NCBI GenBank assembly: GCA_927362715.1
Contig: CAKMIX010000003.1
Coordinates: forward strand, 62,001 to 126,000
Direction: 5' to 3'
DNA from: an uncultured Clostridia bacterium
GTDB taxonomy: Bacteria; Bacillota; Clostridia; Oscillospirales; Acutalibacteraceae
DNA length: 64,000 bases
Part shown: piece by piece, positions 1 to 7,536 of the stretch
Position numbering within the stretch: the first letter of the stretch is position 1
Layout of the letters: the number at the start of each line of letters is the position of its first letter
Notes under the pieces: model-generated
Databases searched by the model: none
What the model was told of the DNA's origin: nothing
What the model saw: the letters and a program-made list of their open reading frames with translations, nothing else
Position numbers and translations under genes: made by a program

Positions 1-395
1 CGCACGCAGTTGAAGCCGAGCTTCTCAATTTGCGCAATGTCCGCTTCCGTGATGAAGTTTTCCTCATACGCCGCCACCAGCGCGGCGGTCTGCTCTGCGC
101 CGAACCGCTCGGTTAAGACCTCCAGCGTGTCGTAATAGCCCCAGTCCTCCGTGTATTCCTCTACAAAGCTCATCCAGGTCTCCATGAGCATCCAGTTGCC
201 GAGGTTGACGCCGTGGAGCACCACCGTCTCGCCCGATTCGTTTACAAGTCCTCCGTTCTGCACGGTCAGAAGCTGTAAATCTTTCGGATTTTCATTGCCG
301 TATTCCGCCAAAGTACGCGGCGCGCTTTGGCAGCTTGCTAAAAGAATGCAGACCGCCAAAATGCACGCGAACATACGCGCAAAAGCCTTTTTCAT
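1..395 (-). CDS. GH5-like glycoside hydrolase lipoprotein, 3' end outside the window
   Basis: About 131 N-terminal residues are visible; the frame stays open to the window edge. The start is a MKKAFARM segment behind AGGAGG. A signal peptide ends in a lipobox-like LLASC, so the product is probably a lipid-anchored extracellular protein. The mature part begins with the pattern GGLVNESGETVVLHGVNLGNW, typical of the first beta strand of family 5 cellulase and exo-glucanase barrels (GVNLGNW). The catalytic glutamates would lie beyond the edge. It follows the GH2 gene by 28 bases and is probably the last-transcribed member seen of the same operon. The family call rests only on the N-terminus; substrate unknown. 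Confidence 0.72.
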   Translation of the reverse strand, partial: MKKAFARMFACILAVCILLASCQSAPRTLAEYGNENPKDLQLLTVQNGGLVNESGETVVLHGVNLGNWMLMETWMSFVEEYTEDWGYYDTLEVLTERFGAEQTAALVAAYEENFITEADIAQIEKLGFNCV

Positions 396-423
396 TTCGA
401 AGTTCCTCCTTTTTATGGATGGC

Positions 424-2169
424 TTATTTCTGTTCGATCGCCGCTGTTGCTTTATTTGCAGCTTTGATTTTTTGGTAGGTTTCGTCTGAAAACTTCGGCG
501 CACGGTCATAGGTGAACAGCCCGTTTTGCTCCTGTTCCACATCGTAAAGCTGGGTGTAGCAAAAGCCGAACATTTTGCGATTACCGGTAAGGGCTGTTGT
601 CAGCCCCGCATAGCGTGCGGCAAAATCGGTCTCGTTGTGCACGTCCTCCCCGTAGCCCCATGACTTATACTGCGCGTCCGCCGCCCACTTGATGCCGCCG
701 TATTCGCTTACGAAGGTCGGCTCGCCGTTATAGTGCTGCCTGCCGGGATGGTCTTGCAGCACGTGCTCATACAGTTCGCCGTCTGTCTCAAGCCGGGCAA
801 AGGAAGCCTTGAATTCCGCCGGATCGTAGCGGTAGTCGTGCACATCGTAAATATCGGTTTTTACGTGGAAATTGCCGCTTGTGTCAATGCATGGGCGGGT
901 GGGGTCAAACGCCTTGGTCGCGTCATAGACGGCGGCAATCAGTCCGTCGCGCTGTTTTCTGCCGTGTGTATCCCACGTTTCGTTAAACGGGCACCAGCCC
1001 ACGATACACGGGTGGTTGCAGTCGCGCGCGAGCGCTTCGAGCCACTGCGGCAAAAAGACTTCGAGCGCCGCGGGAGCGGATGTGTCTAAGCCCCAACTGC
1101 CGAATTCGCCCCAAACGAGATACCCGTACCGGTCGCAGAAATACAAAAACCGCGGGTCGAACACCTTTTGGTGCAGCCGTGCGCCGTTGAAGCCTACGGA
1201 CTGCGCAAGCTCGATGTCCCGGATCAGCGCCACGTCGTCGGGCGCGGTATAAATGCCGTCGCGGTAATACCCTTGATCGAGCACGAGCCGCTGAAATACG
1301 CTCTTCTCGTTGATAAGAAAACGCATCCCGTCCAGCCGCACTGTCCTAAGTCCGAAATAGCTTTCGACCGTGTCGCCGGAGAAAGTCAGGCGCAAATCGT
1401 AAAGCCTGCCGTGCCCGACCTCCCACAAATGCGTTTCCGCAAGCGGGATTTGCACGACCGTCTCCCCGCAGGCGTTTTTGACCTCCTGCACGCCGACGGA
1501 TTTCCCCTTGTAAGACGCCTCACAGCGCAAATCGCCTTTGCCGCAAAGCACGGTGTGTACGGTCACGCACCCCGCAGAGGGATCGGGGTAGAGACGGATG
1601 CTTTTGATGTAATTTTGCGGTGTGTATTCGAGATACACGCTCTGCCAGATCCCTGTGGTGCGCGTGTAGCTGCAACCGTAGCTTTTTTTGCGCGCGCTCT
1701 GTTTGCCGGAGGGGACAAGTCCGTTGCGTGTGTCGTCCTCACAGAGAATGAACAATTCGTTTTCGCCTTCCCGGACAAGGTCGGTGATCTCAAAGGCAAA
1801 CGACGTGTACCCGCCCATATGCCTGCCCGCAGGCTTGCCGTTTACAAGCACGGTGGTCAGGTAATCCGCCGCGCCGATATGCAAAAATACGCGCCCGGCG
1901 CCTTTTTGAATTTCTACAGCCTTTCGGTACCACGCAAGGTTGATGAAATCCGTATAACCTATGCCGGAAAGCACGCTTTCGGGACAGAACGGAACTTGTA
2001 TTTTTTGCGGATACGAAGCGGCTGCACAGAGCTTTTCGGCACGCGAAAAATCTTTTGAAAACCGAAAGCCGCGCGCCGCTTTTTTGAAGCCGAAATCCCA
2101 TTCGCCGTTTAAAGGCTGAAAGGTCGTGCGCGCAAACTGCGGATTCGGATGTACACATTGGTTTTCCAT
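424..2169 (-). CDS. glycoside hydrolase family 2 (beta-galactosidase/beta-glucuronidase-like)
   Basis: A 581-residue protein with the GH2 layout: an N-terminal jelly-roll sugar-binding domain (LNGEWDF near residue 20; GRHMGGYTSFAFEITDLV near 115), an immunoglobulin-like domain, and a TIM barrel from about residue 290 (GARLHQKVFDPRFLYFCDRYG). The acid/base glutamate fits WCPFNETWD and the nucleophile fits FVSEYGG. There is no signal peptide, so it probably acts on imported oligosaccharides in the cytoplasm. It is shorter than LacZ, like many gut GH2 enzymes. The start follows GGGGTGAAGCT. It lies 20 bases after the kinase gene and before the GH5 gene. The exact sugar cannot be told. Confidence 0.88.
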   Translation of the reverse strand: MENQCVHPNPQFARTTFQPLNGEWDFGFKKAARGFRFSKDFSRAEKLCAAASYPQKIQVPFCPESVLSGIGYTDFINLAWYRKAVEIQKGAGRVFLHIGAADYLTTVLVNGKPAGRHMGGYTSFAFEITDLVREGENELFILCEDDTRNGLVPSGKQSARKKSYGCSYTRTTGIWQSVYLEYTPQNYIKSIRLYPDPSAGCVTVHTVLCGKGDLRCEASYKGKSVGVQEVKNACGETVVQIPLAETHLWEVGHGRLYDLRLTFSGDTVESYFGLRTVRLDGMRFLINEKSVFQRLVLDQGYYRDGIYTAPDDVALIRDIELAQSVGFNGARLHQKVFDPRFLYFCDRYGYLVWGEFGSWGLDTSAPAALEVFLPQWLEALARDCNHPCIVGWCPFNETWDTHGRKQRDGLIAAVYDATKAFDPTRPCIDTSGNFHVKTDIYDVHDYRYDPAEFKASFARLETDGELYEHVLQDHPGRQHYNGEPTFVSEYGGIKWAADAQYKSWGYGEDVHNETDFAARYAGLTTALTGNRKMFGFCYTQLYDVEQEQNGLFTYDRAPKFSDETYQKIKAANKATAAIEQK

Positions 2170-2189
2170 AGCTTCACCCCGTTTTTTGT

Positions 2190-2984
2190 TTAGAACAATT
2201 CATCCAGTAAAGTGTAGTAGCGGATCTTTTCCCAATCGGGCTTTATGGCAAGCGCATCAAATAACAGCTCATCCGAAAAGCCCGGCTGCGGCTGACCGCT
2301 GAATTTCCCCGCGAAATTTTGGCGCAGACTGCGAAGGCAAAGCGCGATGTCCTGCCATTTGTCTGCCGTGCCCGCGCGCCCTAAATCGAGGAATCCGCTG
2401 ATTTTGCCGCCCTGCAAAAAGATGTTCGGCAGGCAGTAATCCCCGTGCGAGAGCACAAGCTCTTCCCCAGGGCGATTGTCGCAAAGCCAAGAAAGCAGAT
2501 GCTCCGGGTCGCGAAAGCCGCCCGCACCGAAGGTGTCGGGCTCGGCGTCGCCTACATCCACCGAGCCATGCTCTACGTTGTATTGCGCCGCACGCAGTTT
2601 TCGGTCGAGCGTGCTTTGGCACGGGCAATCGGAAATATCCACCGCCCAAAGCATTTTAAGTCCCTGCGCCAGCAGCCGGACGAGCTGTTCGGGCTTTTGC
2701 ATATACGCCTTGTCACATGCAAGCACGCCTGAAAGGCGCGACATCAGCAAAAAGCTTGTATCGCTTTCACACGCATGAAAAAGCACCTGCGGCACAGGGA
2801 TCTTCCCCGAAAGCCATTGGAGCATTTGCAGCTCGTTTTCTGCTTCTCTGCTTTGCGGGGCAACTTTCAGCACGGCGTCATCAAACAGGAAAATCTCGGA
2901 TTCGGATTGTCCGAGCGTATCCACTGTAAAGTGTCTGCCCGAAAGCCGCGCTTGAAGCGCTGCGGGCAAGGAGGGCAGCAGCAT
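2190..2984 (-). CDS. APH(3')-type aminoglycoside O-phosphotransferase
   Basis: I chose the internal ATG at 2984 (264 residues), which follows GAGGTG and starts just after the methyltransferase stop; 264 is the usual APH(3') length. Family marks are VLKVAP (ATP-binding lysine), the Brenner motif LSHGDYCLPN near residue 177 with catalytic Asp, and GFLDLGRAGTADKWQDIA, which carries the metal-binding Asp. The C-terminus KPDWEKIRYYTLLDELF closely resembles APH(3')-IIIa as I remember it. Members transfer phosphate from ATP to the 3' hydroxyl of kanamycin/neomycin-type drugs in the cytoplasm. It is embedded in an ordinary operon with no mobile-element sequence beside it. Activity on drugs is not proven by sequence. 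Confidence 0.88.
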   Translation of the reverse strand: MLLPSLPAALQARLSGRHFTVDTLGQSESEIFLFDDAVLKVAPQSREAENELQMLQWLSGKIPVPQVLFHACESDTSFLLMSRLSGVLACDKAYMQKPEQLVRLLAQGLKMLWAVDISDCPCQSTLDRKLRAAQYNVEHGSVDVGDAEPDTFGAGGFRDPEHLLSWLCDNRPGEELVLSHGDYCLPNIFLQGGKISGFLDLGRAGTADKWQDIALCLRSLRQNFAGKFSGQPQPGFSDELLFDALAIKPDWEKIRYYTLLDELF

Positions 2985-2986
2985 AA

Positions 2987-3739
2987 TTACACCTCGCCGT
3001 AATAGATGCACGTTTCGTATGGCAGCGGGACACGCCCGTTTTCCGCATATTTTCGGAAAAGCGCGTGCAGCGCCGCAACGTAGGCACCATACGCCTTGTC
3101 GCCCGCTTTCGGTGCGTAGGAGGAAGAAAGACTGCGCCCGACGAAGCCGTCCTCATCTAAAAAGAACGGATTTTCGAACGTCTTATAGGCGACGTGTCCG
3201 CCTTTGAAAAAGTCGGCGAACGCTTCCGGCGTCTGGGTTGTCCCACCCGAAAACCCTTTGAAATTCGGGCAATAGGTACGGTTGATCTCGGCGTTTTCCA
3301 GTACGATCGGGCTTTCAACGCGGTTGTTGTATAGGATGATGACTTTCCCGTCGGGCTTCAAAATGCGGCGGCATTCTGCCTGAAACCGCGCTTTGTCAAA
3401 CCAGTGGAACGCCTGCGCCGCCGTGACGAAATCCACACTGCTATCGGCAAGCCCCGTGTCTTCGGCGGCAGCATCCACGGCAAAATAGCGCGGGTCGTCT
3501 GCGAGTTCGGCGTCCGCTGCTTTACGCATGTCCGCGTTCGGCTCGACCGCATAGATTTTCCGAACGCCGCGTGCGAGCAGCAGCGCGGTCAGGATGCCCG
3601 TCCCCGCGCCGATGTCGGCAACGGTGCTGTTTGCAGAAAAGCCGATCTTATCATATAAAAAGTCCAGCATAGCGTCGGGGTAGGTGGGGCGGTATGCCTT
3701 GTAAAGCTGCGCCTTGCCGCTGAATTTTTCTTCGTTCAT
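2987..3739 (-). CDS. class I SAM-dependent methyltransferase
   Basis: This is a 250-residue protein with a Rossmann-like SAM-binding fold. Motif I is VADIGAGTGILTALL near residue 40, an acidic residue at the end of strand 2 is in YAVEPNADM, and a post-I stretch is VDFVTAAQAFHWFD. The last of these (AQAFHWFD) is common in type 11/25 small-molecule or quinone-type methyltransferases. The start follows GGAGGCGTGCT. It is first in the run MTase-APH-GH2-GH5, with only two bases between its stop and the kinase ATG, so the two are translationally coupled. Its substrate is unknown. Confidence 0.85.
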   Translation of the reverse strand: MNEEKFSGKAQLYKAYRPTYPDAMLDFLYDKIGFSANSTVADIGAGTGILTALLLARGVRKIYAVEPNADMRKAADAELADDPRYFAVDAAAEDTGLADSSVDFVTAAQAFHWFDKARFQAECRRILKPDGKVIILYNNRVESPIVLENAEINRTYCPNFKGFSGGTTQTPEAFADFFKGGHVAYKTFENPFFLDEDGFVGRSLSSSYAPKAGDKAYGAYVAALHALFRKYAENGRVPLPYETCIYYGEV

Positions 3740-3760
3740 AGCACGCCTCCTGCTTTTTCC

Positions 3761-3789
3761 ATTTTAGCATACGAAGCACACGAACACAA
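3761..3789 (-). promoter_or_regulatory. sigma-A type promoter for the methyltransferase operon
   Basis: Read on the minus strand: TTGTGT, a 17-base spacer, then TAAAAT with an extended TGC in front. It lies 22 bases upstream of the methyltransferase start. Confidence 0.5.
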
Positions 3790-3851
3790 GCGCAAAAACG
3801 TTGGATTTGTATAGCTTAATGGGGGATTTTATACACATGCCGCTGTCGGCG

Positions 3852-3880
3852 TTGCGCCGGTATGCAAAATATGCTACACT
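3852..3880 (+). promoter_or_regulatory. sigma-A type promoter for the acetyltransferase gene
   Basis: TTGCGC, a 17-base spacer, and TACACT preceded by TGC (extended -10), 28 bases before the start codon and divergent from the methyltransferase promoter. Confidence 0.5.
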
Positions 3881-3908
3881 AAAGATATAACACACAAGGG
3901 AGCGCACT

Positions 3909-4523
3909 ATGCTGATCCGACAAACCAGGAATTCTGAATTTGCCGAAACGGAAAATTTGACGCGCGAAGCCTTTTGGAACGTATACAGCCCCGGCTGCAG
4001 CGAGCATCTGATTTTGCATAAGCTGCGGCAGTCGCCGCAGTACGTGCCGCAGCTTGACTGCGTGCTGGAGCACGAGGGGAAGCTCGTCGCGCATATCGCC
4101 TACGCCGAGGGGACGCTCACGGATGAAGCGGGCTGCACGCAGCCGCTTTTGCTGTTCGGGCCCGTCAGCGTCCTGCCGAAATTTCAGAATCGCGGCTTCG
4201 GCGGCACGCTGATCTGCAATACGCTCGAACAGGCGAAGCGGCTCGGCTACGCGGCGGTCGTGATCACGGGCAGTCCCGCGTATTATCATCGCTTCGGTTT
4301 TGAAAGCGCTTCGGCACATGGTATATTCCACAAGGAATTCCCGCAAGGGGAGGAATCGCCGTTTTTCATGTGCAAGGTTTTGGATGCACAAAAAGCGCAG
4401 ACGTTTCAGGGCGTTTATCAGGATCCGCCCTGCTATTTCGTGCAGGCGGACGAGGTGGAGGCGTTTGACCGCGCCTTTCCGCCGAAAATCAGAGAAAAGC
4501 GGCCCGGGCAGCTTTCGGAATAA
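3909..4523 (+). CDS. GNAT family N-acetyltransferase
   Basis: A 204-residue acyl-CoA-dependent acetyltransferase of the YhbS type. The N-terminus MLIRQTRNSEFAETENLTREAFW is the usual alpha1/alpha2 start. The acetyl-CoA loop is in VLPKFQNRGFGGTLI (R/Q-x-x-G-x-G near residue 100), followed by ITGSPAYYHRFGFESA, a hallmark of this subgroup. The start has AAGGGAG in front. It is probably co-transcribed with the hydrolase that begins 11 bases after its stop. The substrate could be a small molecule or a protein N-terminus; nothing in the context decides it. Confidence 0.87.
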   Translation: MLIRQTRNSEFAETENLTREAFWNVYSPGCSEHLILHKLRQSPQYVPQLDCVLEHEGKLVAHIAYAEGTLTDEAGCTQPLLLFGPVSVLPKFQNRGFGGTLICNTLEQAKRLGYAAVVITGSPAYYHRFGFESASAHGIFHKEFPQGEESPFFMCKVLDAQKAQTFQGVYQDPPCYFVQADEVEAFDRAFPPKIREKRPGQLSE

Positions 4524-4534
4524 GGAGACGGACT

Positions 4535-5413
4535 ATGCACAGCTTAAAAGTCGCGTTGTTACAGCTTTTGCCGGGGCAAACACAGGCGGAAAATTTGCAA
4601 AAGGGGCTCGACGCCTGTCGCAAGGCAAAGGCGATGGGTGCAGACATCGCATTGTTTCCCGAAATGTGGAATACAGGATATTTTATTCCGCAGGATGCGG
4701 CTGCTTTGCGCGCGGCTGCGGTCTCGGCGGACAGCGACTTCGTCCGTGCCTTCTCGGATGCGGCGCGCGAGCTCCAAATGGCGGTGGCGGTTACCTTCTT
4801 GGAATCTTTCGACCCTGCGCCGCGCAATTCGGTGTGCGTGTTTGACTATAAGGGGCAAGAGGTGCTGCGCTATGCCAAGGTGCATACCTGCGCGTTCGAC
4901 CTCGAACGCCCGCTCACACCGGGCGACGGCTTCTCCGTTGCCGACTTGGAAACGGCGGGCGGCACGGTGAAGATCGGGACGATGATTTGCTTCGACCGCG
5001 AATTTCCCGAGAGCGCACGGCTGTTGATGCTCGGCGGCGCAGAGGTGATCCTTGCGCCGAACGCCTGCCCCATGGAGATCAATCGTCTTTCGGCACTGCG
5101 CACCCGTGCCTATGAAAATATGCTCGCCGTCGCGACCTGCAATTACCCCGCGGGGCAGCCCGACTGCAACGGACACTCGACGGTGTTTGACGGCGTGGCA
5201 TGGCTCCCCGACGAGCCGGGCTCGCGGGATATGTGCATTTTGGAAGCACCCGAAACAGAGGGGATATACTTAGCAAGCATCGACCTTTCCCGGCTTCGCG
5301 TGTACAGAAAAGAGGAAGTCATGGGCAACGCCTATCGCCGCGTACCGACATACGGCGCGCTTTTAGACCCCAAAGTGCACGAACCGTTTGTGCGGAACGA
5401 AAAATCTGAATAA
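4535..5413 (+). CDS. carbon-nitrogen hydrolase (nitrilase superfamily)
   Basis: A 292-residue cytoplasmic amidase-like enzyme with the Glu-Lys-Cys catalytic triad: Glu in ALFPEMWNTGY (about residue 43), Lys in YAKVHTCAF, and Cys in GTMICFDREFPESAR (about residue 151). The order and spacing fit the superfamily that includes omega-amidases and N-carbamoylputrescine amidases. It is preceded by AAGGAG and follows the acetyltransferase closely. A strong hairpin lies after the stop. The specific amide or nitrile substrate is not identifiable. Confidence 0.88.
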   Translation: MHSLKVALLQLLPGQTQAENLQKGLDACRKAKAMGADIALFPEMWNTGYFIPQDAAALRAAAVSADSDFVRAFSDAARELQMAVAVTFLESFDPAPRNSVCVFDYKGQEVLRYAKVHTCAFDLERPLTPGDGFSVADLETAGGTVKIGTMICFDREFPESARLLMLGGAEVILAPNACPMEINRLSALRTRAYENMLAVATCNYPAGQPDCNGHSTVFDGVAWLPDEPGSRDMCILEAPETEGIYLASIDLSRLRVYRKEEVMGNAYRRVPTYGALLDPKVHEPFVRNEKSE

Positions 5414-5432
5414 AACCAAAAAGACAAAAAGC

Positions 5433-5460
5433 AAAGCCGACGCGAACCTGCGTCGGCTTT
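5433..5460. terminator. bidirectional terminator between the hydrolase and amt
   Basis: A 10-bp perfect stem (AAAGCCGACG / CGTCGGCTTT) with an 8-base loop. The T-rich side is on the minus strand (complement of aaaaagacaaaaagc), so it mainly stops amt transcription, and it lies between convergent genes. Confidence 0.75.
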
Positions 5461-5477
5461 GCCTATATATAAAAGGA

Positions 5478-7223
5478 CTATTCTACATCCTGCAGCGCGT
5501 CGTAGCCATGCTCGTTGGTGCTGACCTTGATGACGTCCTCCACATCGTAGACGAAGATCTTGCCGTCGCCGATGTTGCCCGTATACAGGACTTTCTGCAC
5601 GGTATCAACCAAAACGTCGGTCGGGATCTTGGAAATCACCACGTCGATCTTGACCTTGGGCAGCAGCCGCGTTTCCACAGGCGCGCCGCGGAAATAGGTC
5701 TGGTGACCTTTCTGCATGCCGTGGCCGAACACGTTGGTGATCGTGATGCCTGTTACGCCGAGCTTTTCCAGCGCATCCTGCAACTCGGCGAAGCGCGACT
5801 GGTTGGTGATGATCGTGACCTTGGTCATCTTTACACCACCCGCCGCACGCGGCGCATGGACAACGGGTACGGCTTCTTCTGCCGGAGCGGATGCCGCCGG
5901 TGCCGCGGGAACCTTTGCTGCTGCGGGAACAGCGCCGTCTGCTGCGGGCGCGCTCACGGCGGTGACCGGCGCAAAGTCCGGATATGCCACGTTACCGTGC
6001 TCGCCGATGTCAAGGCCTTCGATCTCCTCTTCGGGCGAAACGCGGATGCCGCAGGTCTTTTTGAGCACCAGCCACACGAGCGCGGAAGAAACGAAGGTGA
6101 ATGCGCCGACCGCAAGAACGCCGAGCAGCTCCACACCCAAAAGACGAAACCCGCCGCCGTAGAACAGACCGTTCGTGGTAGAAAGCGAGGTCACGCCCTC
6201 TTTGGCGAAAAGCCCTACACAGATCGTACCGAATACGCCGCAGCCGAGGTGCACCGAGGTCGCGCCGACGGGATCATCGATCTTGATACGGTCAAAGAAT
6301 TTGACGAACAGGACGACCAGCACGCCCGCCACGGCGCCGATGATCATGGAAGCACCCACGCTCACATAGGCGCAGCCGCCTGTTACGGCAACGAGCCCTG
6401 CGAGGCATCCGTTGACCGTCATGCCAAGGTCGGGCTTGCCGATGAGGATCCACGAAGCGATAGTGGAAGTCAGCACCGCGACGATGGCGGAGGTGTTGGT
6501 GGTCATGAGGATATGCACGATATCCGAGGGGTTCTGGAAGCTCATCGTAGAACCGGGGTTAAAGCCGAACCAGCCGAGCCACAGGACAAAAAGCCCGATG
6601 ACCGCCAGCGACATGCTGTGCCCGGGAATGGCGCGCGGCTTGCCGTCGCTGCCGTATTTTCCGATGCGCGGGCCTAAGATCATCGCGCCTGCAAGCGCCG
6701 CCCAACCGCCGACGGAGTGCACGACCGTGTCGCCTGCAAAATCCATAAAGCCGAGGTCGGCGAGCCAGCCGCCGCCCCATACCCAGTGCCCGATGATGGG
6801 GTAAATGACCAGCGTGAGCACAAAGGAGAAGATAATGAACGAAAGGTACTTGATGCGTTCGGCGACCGCGCCGGAAACGATGGTCGCCGCCGTGCCGCAG
6901 AACACGAGCTGGAAAAAGACCTTGCCCCAGAACGGTACGCTTGCGGTCAGCGTTTCGTCATAAAAGCTGAGATCGCCGCCGCCTAAGATGAACAGGTGTT
7001 CGGTCCCGATAAACGGGTTGTCGCCGCCGAACATCAGACCCCAGCCGAGCAGTAAAAAGCCGAGGGACGAAACGGCAAACACGATAAAGTTCTTGGAAAG
7101 AATGTTGACCGTGTTTTTTGCTCGCGCAAAGCCGGCTTCCACCGAGGCAAACCCAAGGTTCATAAAGAACACTAAGATCGCCGCGAGGAATACCCACAGG
7201 GTGTCGATGAGACTGAATTCCAT
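5478..7223 (-). CDS. amt: ammonium transporter Amt fused to a C-terminal PII (GlnK-like) domain
   Basis: The chosen start (MEFSLIDTLW) is the ATG 9 bases from GGAGGA; an ATG two codons earlier is possible. Residues 1-410 are an eleven-helix Amt/Rh channel. A loop rich in Ala, Pro and Val follows, then about 115 residues of PII from KMTKVTIITNQ, with the T-loop GHGMQKGHQTYFRGAPVETRLLPK region and the C-terminal GDGKIFVYDVEDV. PII proteins normally plug Amt when nitrogen is plentiful; here valve and channel are one chain. The Tyr uridylylated in E. coli PII (RGAEY) is replaced here (RGAPV), so uridylylation at that site is unlikely. An attenuator-like hairpin sits in the leader. Confidence 0.93.
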   Translation of the reverse strand: MEFSLIDTLWVFLAAILVFFMNLGFASVEAGFARAKNTVNILSKNFIVFAVSSLGFLLLGWGLMFGGDNPFIGTEHLFILGGGDLSFYDETLTASVPFWGKVFFQLVFCGTAATIVSGAVAERIKYLSFIIFSFVLTLVIYPIIGHWVWGGGWLADLGFMDFAGDTVVHSVGGWAALAGAMILGPRIGKYGSDGKPRAIPGHSMSLAVIGLFVLWLGWFGFNPGSTMSFQNPSDIVHILMTTNTSAIVAVLTSTIASWILIGKPDLGMTVNGCLAGLVAVTGGCAYVSVGASMIIGAVAGVLVVLFVKFFDRIKIDDPVGATSVHLGCGVFGTICVGLFAKEGVTSLSTTNGLFYGGGFRLLGVELLGVLAVGAFTFVSSALVWLVLKKTCGIRVSPEEEIEGLDIGEHGNVAYPDFAPVTAVSAPAADGAVPAAAKVPAAPAASAPAEEAVPVVHAPRAAGGVKMTKVTIITNQSRFAELQDALEKLGVTGITITNVFGHGMQKGHQTYFRGAPVETRLLPKVKIDVVISKIPTDVLVDTVQKVLYTGNIGDGKIFVYDVEDVIKVSTNEHGYDALQDVE

Positions 7224-7240
7224 ATGCATCTCTCCTCCGA

Positions 7241-7295
7241 AATAAAAAAGAAAAACAGAGGGCAGCGACGCCGAACGGGACGTCACTGCCCTCTG
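7241..7295 (-). terminator. attenuator-like terminator at the 5' end of the amt transcript
   Basis: The stem CAGAGGGCAGTGACG pairs with CGTCGCTGCCCTCTG (one mismatch), followed on the minus strand by TTTTTCTTTTTT. It begins at about the predicted transcription start and ends just before the amt ribosome-binding site, so transcription of amt must pass it. Confidence 0.72.
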
Positions 7296-7304
7296 TTTTG
7301 TATT

Positions 7305-7333
7305 ATCATATCATAGAACTTGCAGACTGTCAA
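7305..7333 (-). promoter_or_regulatory. strong sigma-A promoter for amt
   Basis: On the minus strand TTGACA, 17 bases, TATGAT. The predicted start is about position 7298, immediately before the terminator-like hairpin. Confidence 0.75.
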
Positions 7334-7503
7334 GACAATATTTTCTGTTTCTTACAATAAATTTCAAATAAAAAATCGTTTAAAATTACTTAAGCTCGCG
7401 AAAATATAATGCTATAACAAAGAAAATCGGTTAATTTCTACAAAAATATCGGCTGAGAAAGCAAGAAGCACTACAAAGATGAAATTTCGCAGAAAGTTAA
7501 AAT

Positions 7504-7530
7504 TTGCAGGAAAATTTCAAAATCCTGCAA
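7504..7530 (-). terminator. terminator after the amidohydrolase gene
   Basis: TTGCAGGA / TCCTGCAA stem with an 11-base AT-rich loop, followed on the minus strand by ATTTT, directly after the stop at 7537. The remaining AT-rich gap (7334-7503) shows no gene. Confidence 0.55.
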
Positions 7531-7536
7531 GTTGTC

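Noticed and set aside
5388..6677. 429-residue plus-strand frame opposite amt
   Set aside because: Shadow of the Amt-PII gene; the translation is rich in His, Arg and Asp and shows no family pattern.
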